64,000 nucleotides of DNA from Acanthopleura granulata (taxonomy: Eukaryota > Mollusca > Polyplacophora > Chitonida > Chitonidae): positions 21,240,873 to 21,304,872 of the forward strand of contig JABBOT010000003.1 in assembly GCA_016165875.1 (NCBI GenBank). The letters run 5' to 3'. The notes under the pieces were generated by a model that was not told the origin of the DNA, did not search any database, and saw only the letters and a list, made by a program, of their open reading frames with translations. The translations under genes and the position numbers were made by a program. Within the stretch, counting starts at the first letter, position 1. Every line of letters begins with the position of its first letter. Below, piece after piece: positions 49,400 to 61,724 of this stretch.

Positions 49400-49880
49400 A
49401 TAGGACTTCGATATGCGCTTATTGGGAAATGGCGGGATTTTCATCCGTCTGCGCTTGTTACTTGGGATAAACATTAACATCTTCTTGAAGACAAACTTTA
49501 ATCATTACGTCGTAATGGGCAATAAACATCCAAATGTGTGTTAACCATCTCGGTGTACCTTGACGTCACCATCATTCGTCAGAATTACAGAGCTTAATGC
49601 GTTTCTTAAGACTGATAATACATGTAATCGGTTGCTTCAAACAACCCTAGATCGATGAAAAGAAGCCATGTTTCTCCTCTTTGCGTAAGACACTGCTCTT
49701 TTTTCTCCAAGCGTATATATTATATATAGTCTTGTATTTTTTCATCAAGAACTGAGAATAATGTATTTCTTTTGTCTAACCTTGTGGAGCGTGTGATGTC
49801 AGAAGAAGTAGTACAAGTATAATCTGTAATGGCGCTAACGTTTCTGATTTCTGACCGTCTCTTGGTGGCACAAACACTGA
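49400..49880 (+). repeat. Family G repeat, copy 2
   Basis: Direct partner of 41140-41600. The coding-like extension present after copy 1 is not seen here. Confidence 0.65.
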
Positions 49881-49974
49881 GAAGATGGACGATCCTCGTG
49901 CTCAGCAGTTGACCGAGGGAGGACACAGAAACGCGTGTGATGTGCTGTAATTAACGCAGGGTTGATGGTTGTTG

Positions 49975-50024
49975 ATACTCTTCAAACTGTATGTAAATAT
50001 AAATATATACAGTTTGAAGAGTAT
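49975..50024. other. Perfect 18-bp inverted repeat, potential hairpin
   Basis: Left arm 49975-49992 ('atactcttcaaactgtat') and right arm 50007-50024 ('atacagtttgaagagtat') are exact reverse complements around a 14-nt A/T loop. The bases flanking the arms do not pair. It could fold as a short RNA hairpin or a DNA cruciform. Confidence 0.95.
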
Positions 50025-50029
50025 AACGT

Positions 50030-50794
50030 TTACTTTTGTCTTGTTGTAAAAACAAACCATCGCAGTTCGAAATAAGCAAAAAAAAATCCCGAAAACCGCA
50101 GTCATTTAATCAGCTTTCAGTTTTAAGAAACAAGACGTTTAACTAGTATCTGGCGTGAAGTCAAAGGAGCTTTGTTTACCTTTTGCCACACGGAGGTAAG
50201 GGTGCATCGTACCAGACAAACTGTCTCTGGTTTTTCTAATATGGCGTATCCGATTGCATCGTGAAAATTCCATTTAGATGATTTACAAACTGATGAACTA
50301 CGTCCAAGAAAATAATGAATGTGACTGTTCAGGCTTTAACTCATATTTCCATGGTATGCAAGACAAGACGGTGTCAGGCGACACTGGGTAATCTGAGAGA
50401 ATTTCATTAATGTAAATTTTAATGTGGTTTCTGTTCTCTCAGACTTCTCAAGGGTTTGTAATGTGGTTTCTAACTTTAAAAGTTTTCATTTTCTTAGCTG
50501 GCTTTTAAGGCGTTTATCTTGTTTCTTTTTGAGTCTGGATATTTCGGTTCTCTTTTCCACAACCATAGAGCAATTTCCTGGTTCTGTGGTGTTGTCTTTT
50601 ATATTACACAATATGCTCTCGCCAGGACATTTCTGAAATTTAGCCAGTGTGATCTTAATTTACAGTCACCCATTCATTCATTCTACAGGCCATCAATGTT
50701 AAACTATAGACATTTCTGTTTCTTGAACTACTTAGCCGTTATAGTAATTTCACTGAGTGACAATTTACGCTTTCGAGTCCCAAATACAGAAGCC
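50030..50794. other. Unannotated interval
   Basis: No supported gene. Frames at 50424-50803 are phenylalanine-rich and spurious-looking. Confidence 0.4.
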
Positions 50795-50825
50795 GGAGCG
50801 TAGCCGGCGCAGGATCAATTTGTTC

Positions 50826-51087
50826 TGGGAGCTTCCGTGGCTCAGTCGGTTAGCGCGCTGTCGCAGCACAATGGCCCCAAGCCTCCCACCAATGTGGTCG
50901 CTGTGAGTTCAAGACCAGTTCATGCTGGCTTCCTCCCCGGCCGTACGTGGGAAGGTCTGCCAGTAACCTGCGGATAGTCGTGGGTTTCCCCCGGGCTCTG
51001 CCTGGTTTCCTCCCACCATAATGCTGGCCGCCGTCGTATAAGTGAAATATTCTTGAGTACGGGGTAAAACACCAATCAAATAAATAA
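50826..51087 (+). repeat. SINE, copy 9, full length
   Basis: Best-preserved copy. A box-like 'ccgtggctcagtcggttagc', B box-like 'gtgagttcaagacc', 3' block 'gccgccgtcgtataagtgaa' and (AAAT)n tail. Flanked by the perfect 12-bp target-site duplication 'atcaatttgttc' (50814-50825 and 51088-51099). The minus-strand frame through it (50850-51092) is not a gene. Confidence 0.95.
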
Positions 51088-51404
51088 ATCAATTTGTTCC
51101 CACAACTATAACATTAAATCGGCGCAAATGTCCTCCCAGATGTCTGACTGCCTTCATTTGAAACCACTCCAAGATCGTGCCGGAAACACATATAGACCAA
51201 ACCTATGTCATGTTTAACCACAGCTCCAAATCTGCCCGCTACATTTTCTGAAAGTCTTTAGGTCGTAGGAACTGTGCATGAGTTTTCCTTACACACCTTC
51301 TTGTTGAACTTCCTTCAATTATGACTCCATAATGAATTTCAGTAACCACGATAGACTAGATTGAACTCTTTACGACACAATGTTATGTTACTCAAACCAA
51401 ATTG

Positions 51405-51687
51405 GGGGAGGCCTCCGTGGCCGAGGGGGTCAGCGCGCCAGTGCGGCATTACCACCCCGTGCCTCTCTCCAATGAGGTCGCTGTGAGTTCAAGTCCAGCT
51501 CATGTACGGCTTCCTCTCCAGCCGTACATGAGAATATCCGCCAGCAACCTGCGGATGGGCGTCTTTTTCCCCTCGGGCTCCACCCGGTTTCCTCCCACCA
51601 TAATGCTGGCCTCCGCTGTGTAAGTGAAATATTCTTGAGCACGGCGTAAAACGCCAATGAAATAAATAAATAAATAAATAAATAAAT
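51405..51687 (+). repeat. SINE, copy 10, full length
   Basis: Head 'ggcctccgtggccgaggggg', complete body, and the longest tail here (about seven AAAT units). No convincing target-site duplication is seen. The frames on both strands (51402-51729) are SINE readings. Confidence 0.93.
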
Positions 51688-52429
51688 CCACAATGATGGG
51701 TATGTAAATCCTCTGCATATTGCGAGCAATATGAACGGCTTTTTATTCGATTTATTGCTCTAATCTTCAGTACATGAAAGTCTTAAATGTTTCTGTTTTT
51801 GAATTGGGTCAGTCTGACCGGCCATTCATTTTTTCTTTGCTATAAAGCATCACTTAATTCGACATTTTGACACAAATCACGTTTGATCGATTCCATATCC
51901 CTACCAAATGATATTACTGGTGAATTACTGCACGAAGTCCCTTTGCGTTTCACGTTAGCTGACCAGAATCTGGCGGTATTCATAGGTTAAATCTGTCAGG
52001 TGGTCAGCTGTGATTTATAATCAGGGAGAGCCAAGTCTGTGGCGTCCTGTGCCTGGGTTCAGGGTATATCACATCCATAACTTCACGTGTACGGCTATAA
52101 CCGCGTACTGTGCTGTGGTGTACAGCAAGTCAGTATCCTTACATCGATGTGATGGATGGGTTGATCAATTAATTATGACAAAGTAATTTGGTAATGCACT
52201 TTCGTATACATATGGTCAAATCGGAAATGTTAGAATGGATATTTTATAAAGAATGAAATTGCTTCAGTGGTAATTAGTCGTTGGTGAGGTATGTTAAATA
52301 TGGTTATACCCTTAGTGATTTACGCTTCACATCCTCTGCACGCATCGGCGAATAACTAGGACAAGTAACAAGTAACTTTGCTACTAGCTATTAAGCCCAA
52401 TGTGATCAATAATCATATGATATAACGAT

Positions 52430-52680
52430 AATAAAAATGACTGCAGCACAGAGAGTAAAACCAGAGCAGCGACGAGAGTGAAAAAGTAGACAAATGGTCG
52501 CTCATTATTGGTGAAATCCGGCCGCTTGTCAATTTGCCTCAGAGTTTTATTCTAACTGTCCATGTAAATGTTTAAGGCGTAACAACTTACACCGCCTTAG
52601 CACCATGCCTAAAGCAGAATTAGAAAAAAAATTACACTGATATTAAATGCAATTCATATGAAATGTTCATAATGTGTTAA
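52430..52680 (+). repeat. Family J dispersed repeat, copy 3
   Basis: Matches 5510-5650 at 'gagtaaaaccagagcagcga' and 31210-31440 further right. Confidence 0.6.
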
Positions 52681-53744
52681 GATCTGTGTACTGAACAAGT
52701 TGCCTCTTACATTTCAAATATAAATGCGGAGATTCTTTTAGTTATGCTCGCTGTAACCTTTCTGTTTCTGTTAAGAAGTAACGCTGTGGCCCTTAGACAT
52801 AGATTTAACTTGCACTATGTAAGAATGTCATACTAGCTGTATATTCCTTCAGTTTGGTTCACTTGAAAGAGCTGGAGGTAAACGAAGTCCAGTTTGCTAC
52901 CCACAGGAAATACAGATTTTAGCTGTTGGCTATTGATATATATTTCTAGTAGATTTTCCTCGTATTTAAAGCAATTTTCGTGTTCTTATTACATATAGAA
53001 AACCATTTACTGCATGTTTCCATTACTGCATAATTTAAGAATGTTCTCGAAACGATATGGTTGCGATATTGTTGGAATGACGTTAATCCATAAACACTGC
53101 TTTGTTTTTTGGTTTTTTTTTTTGGAAAGATTTCTCTATTGGATACGGCTGTCTGAACTATTAATCACTTCTTGGCTTCATCTACTACGTCTGTCTGTAT
53201 TCACATTGATTTGATACGACTCGTAGTCAAGATTAATGAATAATGCGTCTCTTCTTAATGAATTAAGAAAACAGAAGCTGGAACCGACACGTTATCGGGA
53301 GAAACAAGAGAAGACCTTTCTTGACCCTTCCTCTTGAAAGAAAGACAAGTAAGCCAGAGATCTGGGATTGTTTTAGAGTTTGTTTCAATTTAATCAGGTT
53401 TGCTGTGAGTGATATCGGATGATTCTTCAAGTACATTAATCAACAACGGCAATAGGGTGCAAATGCTTTACGTGAAAACGCACAGACATTTTCAAAACTT
53501 CTACTTTAATATCAGTGCTAATTTTTATTAATGGGACAAAGGCTTACAATCGCGTCAAATCTGTGTTGATGATGGAAAGGGTGAAGTGACAATAATTATA
53601 ATGAATCACAATTTGATAAAAAAAGAAACAATGCATGTCATTTAATTAATCTTTGACAGTCTGGGTGAGTTCTTCAAGGGCTATATGCGTCAGTGGCCTT
53701 TACCATTTAAAGTCAAATCTTCTGTCCTCAGACCCAAATGTGAT
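52681..53744. other. Unannotated interval
   Basis: No supported gene. A T-run lies at about 53106-53123. Confidence 0.4.
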
Positions 53745-54020
53745 CAAGCTGAGCCCAAGCTTAACTTCCAGGAAATCACGGTTAGATGACAAGACCACAA
53801 TACCACCCATTCATTATCTTGTGTGTTTCTCACAGCATCTGAATAAGAAAAGCACATACAGTCTCAAAACAGCAGCGAAACAAACACTTCTTGTATGATC
53901 GATCAGGTAGGATGAACTGACGATGTCTGTATCGCACTTAATCAGTTTTTTGTTCTCTCTATTCCTGTGTATCTTCCCCTGAAAGTTCATTGCACATTTG
54001 GAAGTGAGATTTATTACATA
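53745..54020 (-). repeat. Family B fragment, inverted, second
   Basis: Parallel to 38920-39180: 'taacttccaggaaatcacgg', 'accacaataccacccattca', 'aggatgaactgacgatgtct' and 'cagttttttgttctctctat' occur in the same order. Confidence 0.75.
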
Positions 54021-54432
54021 TGACAAAAGGGGTCAATCTTTCCTCTTACTCTAGTTTCCTTACTGATGAGAGTGGGTTAAAGCTGAAACAGTGATGTTAA
54101 CGGCATCCTCTGAAAACATAGTAAATGAGAAAATAGCTCGCAAAAGAATTCTCTGGCCTGAAATCAACACCTGAAAGATGGTCTTGACAAAAATATTACA
54201 AAATGATTAGAAATCAGGAATCCACCCATTCTGTTTAATATAAAGGAAAGAAAATGTTGCATTTGTTATCATGATTTAATATGTCACGGTAACAGTATTA
54301 GGCAGTCGCGGTTGCTTGTGTCAAAATATGTTAATTATCCTCTCCTCAACTCTGTATGGATTATTCTCGAAACTCACTTTGGATGGACTGGAGCAGCTGT
54401 AACCGTTCTCCACGTGTGTCAAGCGCAATATA

Positions 54433-54576
54433 TTCTTGAATACCATGCGAATAACCTGTAATAAATATAAGAAAACATATATTTCCAGTGCACATTGTAT
54501 ACCCGTGTATACAATGTACTGGTTCTGCAGCTCCCGTTTACTCTCAGTGTGTGTGGCTGAAATTAAGCCAATTGTT
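54433..54576 (+). repeat. Foldback element, left arm
   Basis: Reverse complement of 54871-55015 with few differences. It contains the internal 11-bp palindrome 'acattgtatac' / 'gtatacaatgt' around 'ccgt' (54492-54517). Confidence 0.93.
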
Positions 54577-54870
54577 AGACTCCCATTCTCCACATTTTGT
54601 ACAACTTACAGTGACGACCAGTACTTGCTGGTTACAGGGAGGCTACCTATTCAGGTTTATTTGGAGGTTTTCTGAGAACAAATGAAAGGCGGAGGCATAA
54701 TAACACTGTCCTGGGATTTTGGTCTGATTGCACTATGTAATGCAAATGGAGTCAAATTTATCTTGTTTCTAATCGACCACGAATATATTGCAACCCGTTA
54801 CAATACTTAAGTCTATAAATGCAGATTTGGCTTTTGAATTTGATCACATGATGGGGGGTGACATATTTCC
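54577..54870. other. Foldback element, spacer
   Basis: About 294 bp between the arms. It encodes nothing recognisable. Confidence 0.6.
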
Positions 54871-55015
54871 AACAATTGGCTTAATTTCAGCCACACACAC
54901 TGAGAGTAAACGGGAGCAGCAGAACCAGTACATTGTATACACGGGTATACAATGTGCACTAGAAAGAGTATGTTTTCTTATATTTATTACAGGTTATTCG
55001 CATGGTATTCAAGAA
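54871..55015 (-). repeat. Foldback element, right arm
   Basis: Pairs with 54433-54576. The internal palindrome is kept ('acattgtatac' then 'gtatacaatgt' around 'acgg'). Confidence 0.93.
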
Positions 55016-55034
55016 CACTTATGCCACCGCTGGC

Positions 55035-55085
55035 ATTTTATCATCGGAATAAACAGTGATTTCGCCGTAGCTAGAATCTAGGCGT
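55035..55085 (+). repeat. Family D fragment
   Basis: 'ggaataaacagtgatttcgc' followed by 'gtagctagaat' matches the 'ggaatcaataccgatttcgc' core of family D. It abuts the foldback right arm. Confidence 0.5.
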
Positions 55086-56676
55086 CGTTACCGGCCATCT
55101 ACCAAAATGGGTGTTCAGGGTCAATAATCGCAAGAGCAGTTTCCAAAACGACAAATAACACAAATCACTTAAGAACTAAGAAAGTATATAAAATACCGAA
55201 AAAATAGGACGGATTTTAGAACAGTTTTCAGTGATGACGAACAGACGCATTGTATGTTCTAAGAGGATGAATATCACAGTTGGCTGGAAGGGATTACAAA
55301 GTGATGCTTGCTAAACTCTGAATTTGCTTGAATGCGGTGTGACTTTAAATAATTTGACACCGCTCAAGAAGACTGACCTGGAATTGTGTTTACGTTTTCA
55401 AAGCAGGTGGGCATCTGATTTAGAATGAGTCACCGAGAGAGTGGCATGGTATATCGACGAGGAGGTCAGAGAGAATTCATAGCGAGAGTCTGGTGATGTG
55501 ATAAGTAAGGCCATACTTACCAAGTATGCGCTCAGTGCAAGGCTTGGCTCCCCTGGTTATATTAGCGGTCTGCCAGCTCCTTTCAAAATCACGTTAAAAG
55601 AATCAACGATTTTCCACACTATTGCACACATGATATCGTGTGTACTCATCAGTCTATATGCATATGTCAGTTACAAATTCACTAATTTAAAATTTCAAAA
55701 ATAAAACAATGTATGAATTTTATAGATGGCATGTCCTTTATTCAAACCACATTTATTTGGTTTAAATGTATTTATTTCACTTGCTTTCACAGTAAGCCAT
55801 ATGCTTATATCATGTAACATCCTTATTAATATGTGCGTTATAAAGTTTTGTTATAAAGTTACATTTTGTTATTATGTATGAAATTATGTTAGTAATGACA
55901 ACAAGATTTTCATAATCGTACATATACATTGTATGTACATGCATTTCTATCTCACGTTGAAGTTGGAAATCCATGTGAACAACTTTGCTTATATCCTCAC
56001 GTTCAAATCTCGTAATGGACAGGGACATATCATTTATACAATGTGGGGAACAACTGGTTTAAAGTTTTCTACATTCTTCAAGGTCTTCTGCAATCTCTAA
56101 GGGAACTGATCTGATTAGAGATCTGATTAGGAACGCTTATCTGCTAGAGTGTCCATCTATTCTCGTTGAGCAAATCACTCTATCGTCTGCAGCTTCAAAG
56201 AAGCCCTCTCCCAACTGAACCACTTTTAACCCGAATGTAACCAAGACAAAATCGAACGCACAGGATGTTTTAATCTTATTTCCCAGTACCGTGACCGCCA
56301 CATGGTTTTTCATTGCTTACGATTCAGTCTTTTCATTATGTTGTCCATCCCAAAACTAAGCGTTAATAAGGTGATGTTTCACAAAATCAGGGAGACGTTT
56401 GATTCCAACATGGTACAGATATTATTTCTTAACCTGGACAATGAGACGTCTCATAATCCTCGTAAATGACAGCAGCAAGGTCAATTATAAGAAGACCTCT
56501 GAGGTGTAGAGACAAATACAAATTTGTCTAGAATTTCGAGACACATAAAAACACCTGTATTACAATAACTATAGTCTGCAGCTTGTGTTGACTCATTATT
56601 TCGGTTTTGATTTCAGTTTCATCTAGATCAGGTTTAATTCATTTAAAAAGTTCTATACACATACATCACGACGGGG
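55086..56676. other. Unannotated interval
   Basis: About 1.6 kb, no supported gene or repeat. 'catacttaccaagtatg' at about 55511 is a small palindrome. Confidence 0.4.
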
Positions 56677-56810
56677 TTTGCCAGTAACCTGCGGATGGCA
56701 GTGGATTTCCCTCGAACTCTGCCCTTGTTTCTTCACACCACAATGCTACTGGCCGTCGTATACTAAAATATCTTAATTACGGCGTAAATCCCAGTCAAAT
56801 AAATAAATAA
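56677..56810 (+). repeat. SINE, copy 11, 3' half
   Basis: Starts at 'gtttgccagtaacctgcgga', ends 'cagtcaaataaataaataa'. Head missing. Confidence 0.85.
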
Positions 56811-56869
56811 CAGAAAGGCGGATCGATGAAGGAGGATGAATGGATAGCTTCTGAGGTAAGCTTTTTGTA

Positions 56870-57060
56870 GTGGGCTAGTTATCTCTGCAAGGACGTTTCT
56901 TGATCATGAAATGAGAGTTCGAATCTGGTCATGGACAGGAAGTGTGTAGATTCCCCCATCCTCACTGCTCGAAAGTGCCAATTGTCTTCCACCAATATGG
57001 CGTGGAGTTTTGTATGTCACTCATATGCCACAATATAGGTGAAAAGTAATGAAAGAGAAC
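56870..57060 (+). repeat. Second SINE-like family, copy 1
   Basis: A tRNA-like pair of boxes ('gtgggctagttatctctgc' and 'gagttcgaatctgg') precedes a 3' block ('gtcttccaccaatatggcgt', 'gtatgtcactcatatg', 'gtgaaaag') that recurs at 61725-61815. It is distinct in sequence from the main SINE. Confidence 0.4.
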
Positions 57061-57659
57061 ATCGATCAATCAATTTTACCTTTTCATCGATCAATCAGTT
57101 TTAATGCTATTTCGTGTTTAGTGCTAGGTCAACCATGGACGTCAAACAATACAAAACTAAAAGTATTGAAGTAAAATAAATCATATGGCTCAATGTATAT
57201 GTAGACAGGTATACTTGGTTCACGATGTCGCGCCATGTTTAGAATTATATCCAAATTGACTTTCTACAGTAAAGAAATCAGATTTTAAAACGTGCCAAAA
57301 ACATTAAAGACGTTGTGCTTAAAAATCATTTCCAGACCTTTATTCATTCATTCATATGTGATTATTATTTCGTTTGGCACTTTCACAAAGATTCATTAAC
57401 AGATTATGGGTTAATAACTGGTTGTCACCGGAAATGAACGTATACAGGAACAATCTCCACATCACATAAAGAAGGAAACTAAAAAATAAAACATCATACA
57501 TTGTGCAAACCCGTTTTCTATAAAGCGCAAGTAATGACCAAGACAAAACGTTCCATCTTCCTCTAAAGCCTCAAAGAGTTACATGATTCCGTCAAGGTAG
57601 GAAACACATTTGTTTTGAGGAAGCTGACGTTTTCGCTTGTGACTGGTGACAGGAGCAGA
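57061..57659. other. Unannotated interval
   Basis: Contains a short duplication 'catcgatcaatca' near 57060 and 57085. No gene. Confidence 0.4.
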
Positions 57660-57980
57660 AAGCTAACTGGACCAGTACTTGACACACACCTAATTCACAG
57701 ACGCGAGATGGCAATCTTCATTCAGAACACGCAAGCCGAGGGTCAATATTTATTTCAACCGTCTGGGATTTGCATTTGTCACTTTATTGCATGGCGGTTG
57801 ACAGCTTTGTAGATAGCAATGTGTTACTTACAGCGATGTGAGCGGTCATCACCAGTTGGTTGACATGAGTCGTGCCAAACTGTGTCTGAGAGTGATTGAT
57901 TGGCTGTTGCCTGACTAGCTTGCTGCTCTGGTTAAACATGGGTTTACAAATGAATTCCTTCGGAGTTTTAACACCAACCT
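57660..57980 (+). repeat. Family I dispersed repeat, copy 2
   Basis: Direct partner of 11620-11935. Confidence 0.65.
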
Positions 57981-58739
57981 ACCGCACCAAAAAGTGATTG
58001 GTGTCTGAAGGCTTTGTGTATTTGGATTATTTTAGATTTTGTGTCCCGGTAACATAATAATAGTGATCATTTTTGAAGCTGAAAAGATTACATATCCTTG
58101 TAAAGGCGTGAAGGTTGCGTGTGTGGTATATGCTTTTAGAAGTTCTGAGTAGACGCCATAAATACATTGTTTCCAAGGGACAAAACATTTAGTTCTCTGC
58201 ATCCGTCAAAAAGAGTCAAGCCGCACTGAAGACTGAGCTTTCCTTATGCCTTCTAAATATAAGTTACCATAGGATATAGCACTTTAAGAGATTCTCCAAA
58301 ACGGTAATCAACTTTTAAAACATATATGATGGAATTTTCTACCCTACTAAATCTGAAAAAAAAAAACAGGGAAATGTTTTATCTGGCTCCTTCATGTACG
58401 CTTATTAGAGATGAAGACTGTCGAAGCCAGTCAAAGGACGATGAATATCAGCTGTGTGGGCGCATGGAATGTCTTTAACTATGGGCTCGGTTCTTGAACA
58501 GGGATTTTTTGTGCCGTTGTTACCTATTTGAAAACATAACATGAAAGGATCAATCGTTATGGGCTTTGCCTCATCTTTGTGGGGTTAGAACCCTGCGTGG
58601 TGCCTTTTATTAAAATTTCGGGTACTGAGCTGTAGGTATTTCTGATAAATAATCAAATTACCAACCGCTATCAAATGCATCCACCTCTCCTTGCAGCACA
58701 CTAAACCAATGAAGTAAAACATTAGCATTCTAGACCTCC
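57981..58739. other. Unannotated interval
   Basis: No supported feature. Confidence 0.4.
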
Positions 58740-59120
58740 GTTATCCAACTGCCGCATCTGTCTGTAGTAATTCATTACATTCGTTTACTTCTCACCTCAT
58801 GGTCGACACACTGCACACTCCCCAGACTATCCCTGGGAATTATTCTACACCTGACACTCACCTTGTTACAAACTCTAAACAAATTTCCTAGACAAATTTA
58901 TTACGTGGTGTCAAATTCCGTTCATTGACGGTTCCGTTACGCCAAATTCAAGCAAACTCAGGCGTTAACAAGTGTCAATTTATAGTCCTAATCAATTCAG
59001 AGCGAAACTTGCGTGTCTCCTCTGTGTGATCTGACCAGCCAAATGTGATTCTTGCTGCAGTGAAATCAGTATTGATTCTACTGATAGATTACCCTAGAGA
59101 GGTGTTAAAGCGCTCTCGAT
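58740..59120 (-). repeat. Family D dispersed repeat, copy 4
   Basis: Minus-strand copy: 'gtgtgatctgaccagccaaa' (59023), 'cattgacggttccgttacgc' (58923) and the donor-like AAG|GTGAGTG at about 58863. It shares the last feature with copy 1. Confidence 0.75.
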
Positions 59121-61316
59121 GGAGAAGAAAACCAGCCATTACGTCAGAAACGAAACTCACCTATGAACCCTAAATATCGTGCAACAGGTTCCTTCTATTT
59201 TGTTGAGTACAGAGATGGTTTTACTTAGGCTACATTATCGCATATAACGTTCTGTTATGATATTCTCCAGTAATAACGCCCAGTGCTTTCGAGCATATGT
59301 CGATTACGGGGAACCTTTCTCACCTAAAGTAATTCGGACCAAATCTGAGTGGGTTCATCCATGCCCTTGCGATGAAGACTTGTGTGCACATTGGTAACGT
59401 GGTATTCATGTATTACAAGAGAACAACAGTCAATCGGGCTAAGGTCCGAGTTTTAACGCCAGATTCTGGAAGGATTCTATACTTGCCACGAGGCCACTGA
59501 CCGACCTCCCGGAGCCAGAAATTTTGTAACTTTACTTCATTTCTATTCCGATCAGGCGATCAGTAAATTACTGATTGATTGAAATGTTAAGCATATCACC
59601 TTCCACTAATTCCCGTATTTCATCATTTCCAGGAAAAAAAGCAATCTTTTGCAAGACCAGGTTGCTTTTCTGGCTACATGCTCCATATTGTGTCTCTTGG
59701 GAAAGATAGAAAATGTTGTAGTTAATAAGGTCGAACATGCTCCCAAAGTCAGCTGTACTTTTCGCTTTTATAGCGCTGTTACCTTATCATAACGTTACAT
59801 TTATGAGACTATACTAAATGTGTACTAAACCTATAAAAAGACCGGTGAATCCAGTTTGTCTTATAAATGATTTGTGTAAAGATACATCTGGCGACATGTT
59901 TACATTTGTTCCTCTACCGGAAGTTAATGTTAAGTTTTATCGCCGAAATTCTTATACCGACGAATCTCTGCACATTTCAGCTTCAAAACACACGCCTTAT
60001 TTTGGACGTTTCGTCTAGTCGCCGTCTTGTAGCAGACTGATCCGTATGTCTACATGTTTATAGGGCTGACATCATGTCACACTGTAATGCCATTGGTGTG
60101 ATCTGTGCGCTATATTCCTATGTAGTAGTTAGAAAGCCTGGACAGAAACTGTCGTGTACAAAACACCCAGGACCCATTTTATAGAGCTGTCGCCACACTA
60201 CGCCAGGCTCATTTACCATGGTGATGTATCTCTTCACTGCGTGTTGTCATGGAAGTTACGCCAGGCGTAATTTACGAGTGTACAAATGGCAAATCAGCAT
60301 AGTCCATTTCAAAGCCTCAGGAACGTCCTTATCCGGCATTGAACCGCGCACCAAGTTGAGAATGAAATTGTAGATGTTTATATCCGACAAATAACCTGCT
60401 ATTCGCTGTGTTATATTCTGGATTCATTGTGCTCTGTTGCGTTAATCCAGCAATACTAAATTCATCGCCTAATGGTTTGTACATACACAGGAAACAGGGG
60501 AAGAGGTTGAATGCGTCTTCCTTAACGAAATTATTATACATATTAAACGTCTTCTTGATGACAGGTGTAATTACAATCCAAACATGCACACAGATTTTGC
60601 ATGCTCCTTTTATGAATATTATGAAGATATCATAACGGATAATTTTTCTAATCCGAGTAAGTGCATGGCCACATGTGTAGCATGGATCCGTTATTATACA
60701 CATTGCTAGCAGAACATGGCGGACAGAAGTGATTCTATTTGACGCGTGTCGTGTAAGATCGATTGTAAGTGGTAATTGCATGTATAAAAATCCCTGAATA
60801 ATGAGAAGAGGGTACGTTTCAGGTAACGAATTACCCTTTATTCACAGGCATATGTCTTGTCTTTTGATTAGATAATAAAAAAGACTAAAAAGTTGTACAA
60901 TCTTGTAGTGACGCTGAAAGATTCCTCGGATTCTTAGAATTCTTGTGGTTTGTCACTCCATTGTTAAAAAGGCGATCCAGGCAAAGGCCAGACGTTAAAA
61001 CGTGAACTTCAGTTTTACAATGACAATTCAGAGAGCAATAGAAGCTGCCACTGTAGTTGACTTTGGGACTTGGCTGAAGGTGTATAGTATACAAATGTCC
61101 GTGACCATAGAGTCATTGATCGGTACATGTAGCCTGATTGTACAGACTACGGATGCCGTAAATGACCTAATCGACTACAGTGTTACTTTTACATCAGCTA
61201 AAACTATTACTAATCAAAAATGGTCACGGGTTCTATCCAGCTATCCTCGGTTTGCCTGTAGGTTCAAATCAGCACATGTGTCAGGTACGTGTTTAAGATT
61301 GACAATTTACTTCGGG
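59121..61316. other. Unannotated interval
   Basis: About 2.2 kb. It holds the longest open frame of the window (150 codons, 60329-60781 minus) and a 112-codon plus frame at 61002-61340. Neither has recognisable domains or convincing splice signals. Confidence 0.35.
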
Positions 61317-61390
61317 TTCCCCACTTTCCTCTACCCGTAATCTGTCGTTTTGTATAACTGAAACATTCTTGAACATGGCATAAATAAACG
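61317..61390 (+). repeat. SINE 3' fragment, copy 12
   Basis: 'gtataactgaaacattcttg' followed by 'aacatggcataaataaa' matches the degraded SINE 3' end. Confidence 0.55.
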
Positions 61391-61554
61391 ACAATAGATA
61401 ACAAGGTTATGTGAATCAGGCCTGGCCAATATGATTACCCTGCTAGACACAGATTTATAAGGTGTTATGATGTTCCTTCTATATGAAGACTACAGTTCAA
61501 GCCCAATGATCTCACGGCAACAAACTTCTTAACGTTATGGGGTATTAAACATTC

Positions 61555-61640
61555 GGCACGCCTCCACTATACACATATAATTGACTGATCAAGTTCATCT
61601 GCATCCACCTTAACACGTAACAGACGTATCAATCACTCTC
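61555..61640 (-). repeat. Family C fragment, inverted
   Basis: 'acacgtaacagacgtatcaa' is the reverse complement of the family C core near 20793 and 29255. Confidence 0.6.
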
Positions 61641-61724
61641 GTCTGTCAAATGTAACGCTCTATAACCCATCTACAGCGCGAATTATCCCAGCCAAGTAGC
61701 GGGAATATTCCAATCATCGTGGGC

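Larger units (their letters stand above)
50795..52370 (+). repeat. Family F repeat, copy 2, split by two SINEs
   Basis: Direct partner of 44535-45225. The matching parts are 50795-50825, short pieces after 51088, and 51885-52370. The excess length is largely explained by the SINEs at 50826-51087 and 51405-51687. Confidence 0.75.

Noticed and set aside
50850..51092. Protein-like minus frame shared with 46228-46428 and 25309-25509
   Set aside because: The shared peptides are translations of the SINE, not a gene family.
55508..55525. ATACTTACC resembling the 5' end of U1 snRNA
   Set aside because: Match stops after nine bases; the site is a small palindrome and no U1 stem-loops follow.
60408..60635. 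Plus frame with a CVNPAILNSSPNGL motif resembling the RasGAP FLR-x-x-NPAI region
   Set aside because: Only one short motif matches, no acceptor precedes it, and it overlaps the longer minus frame.
60329..60781. 150-codon minus frame, the longest in the window
   Set aside because: No recognisable domain or splice signal; AT-rich composition gives such frames by chance.
61002..61340. 112-codon plus frame ending near a GGTACGT donor-like site
   Set aside because: Its end overlaps a degraded SINE 3' fragment and the composition shows no domain.
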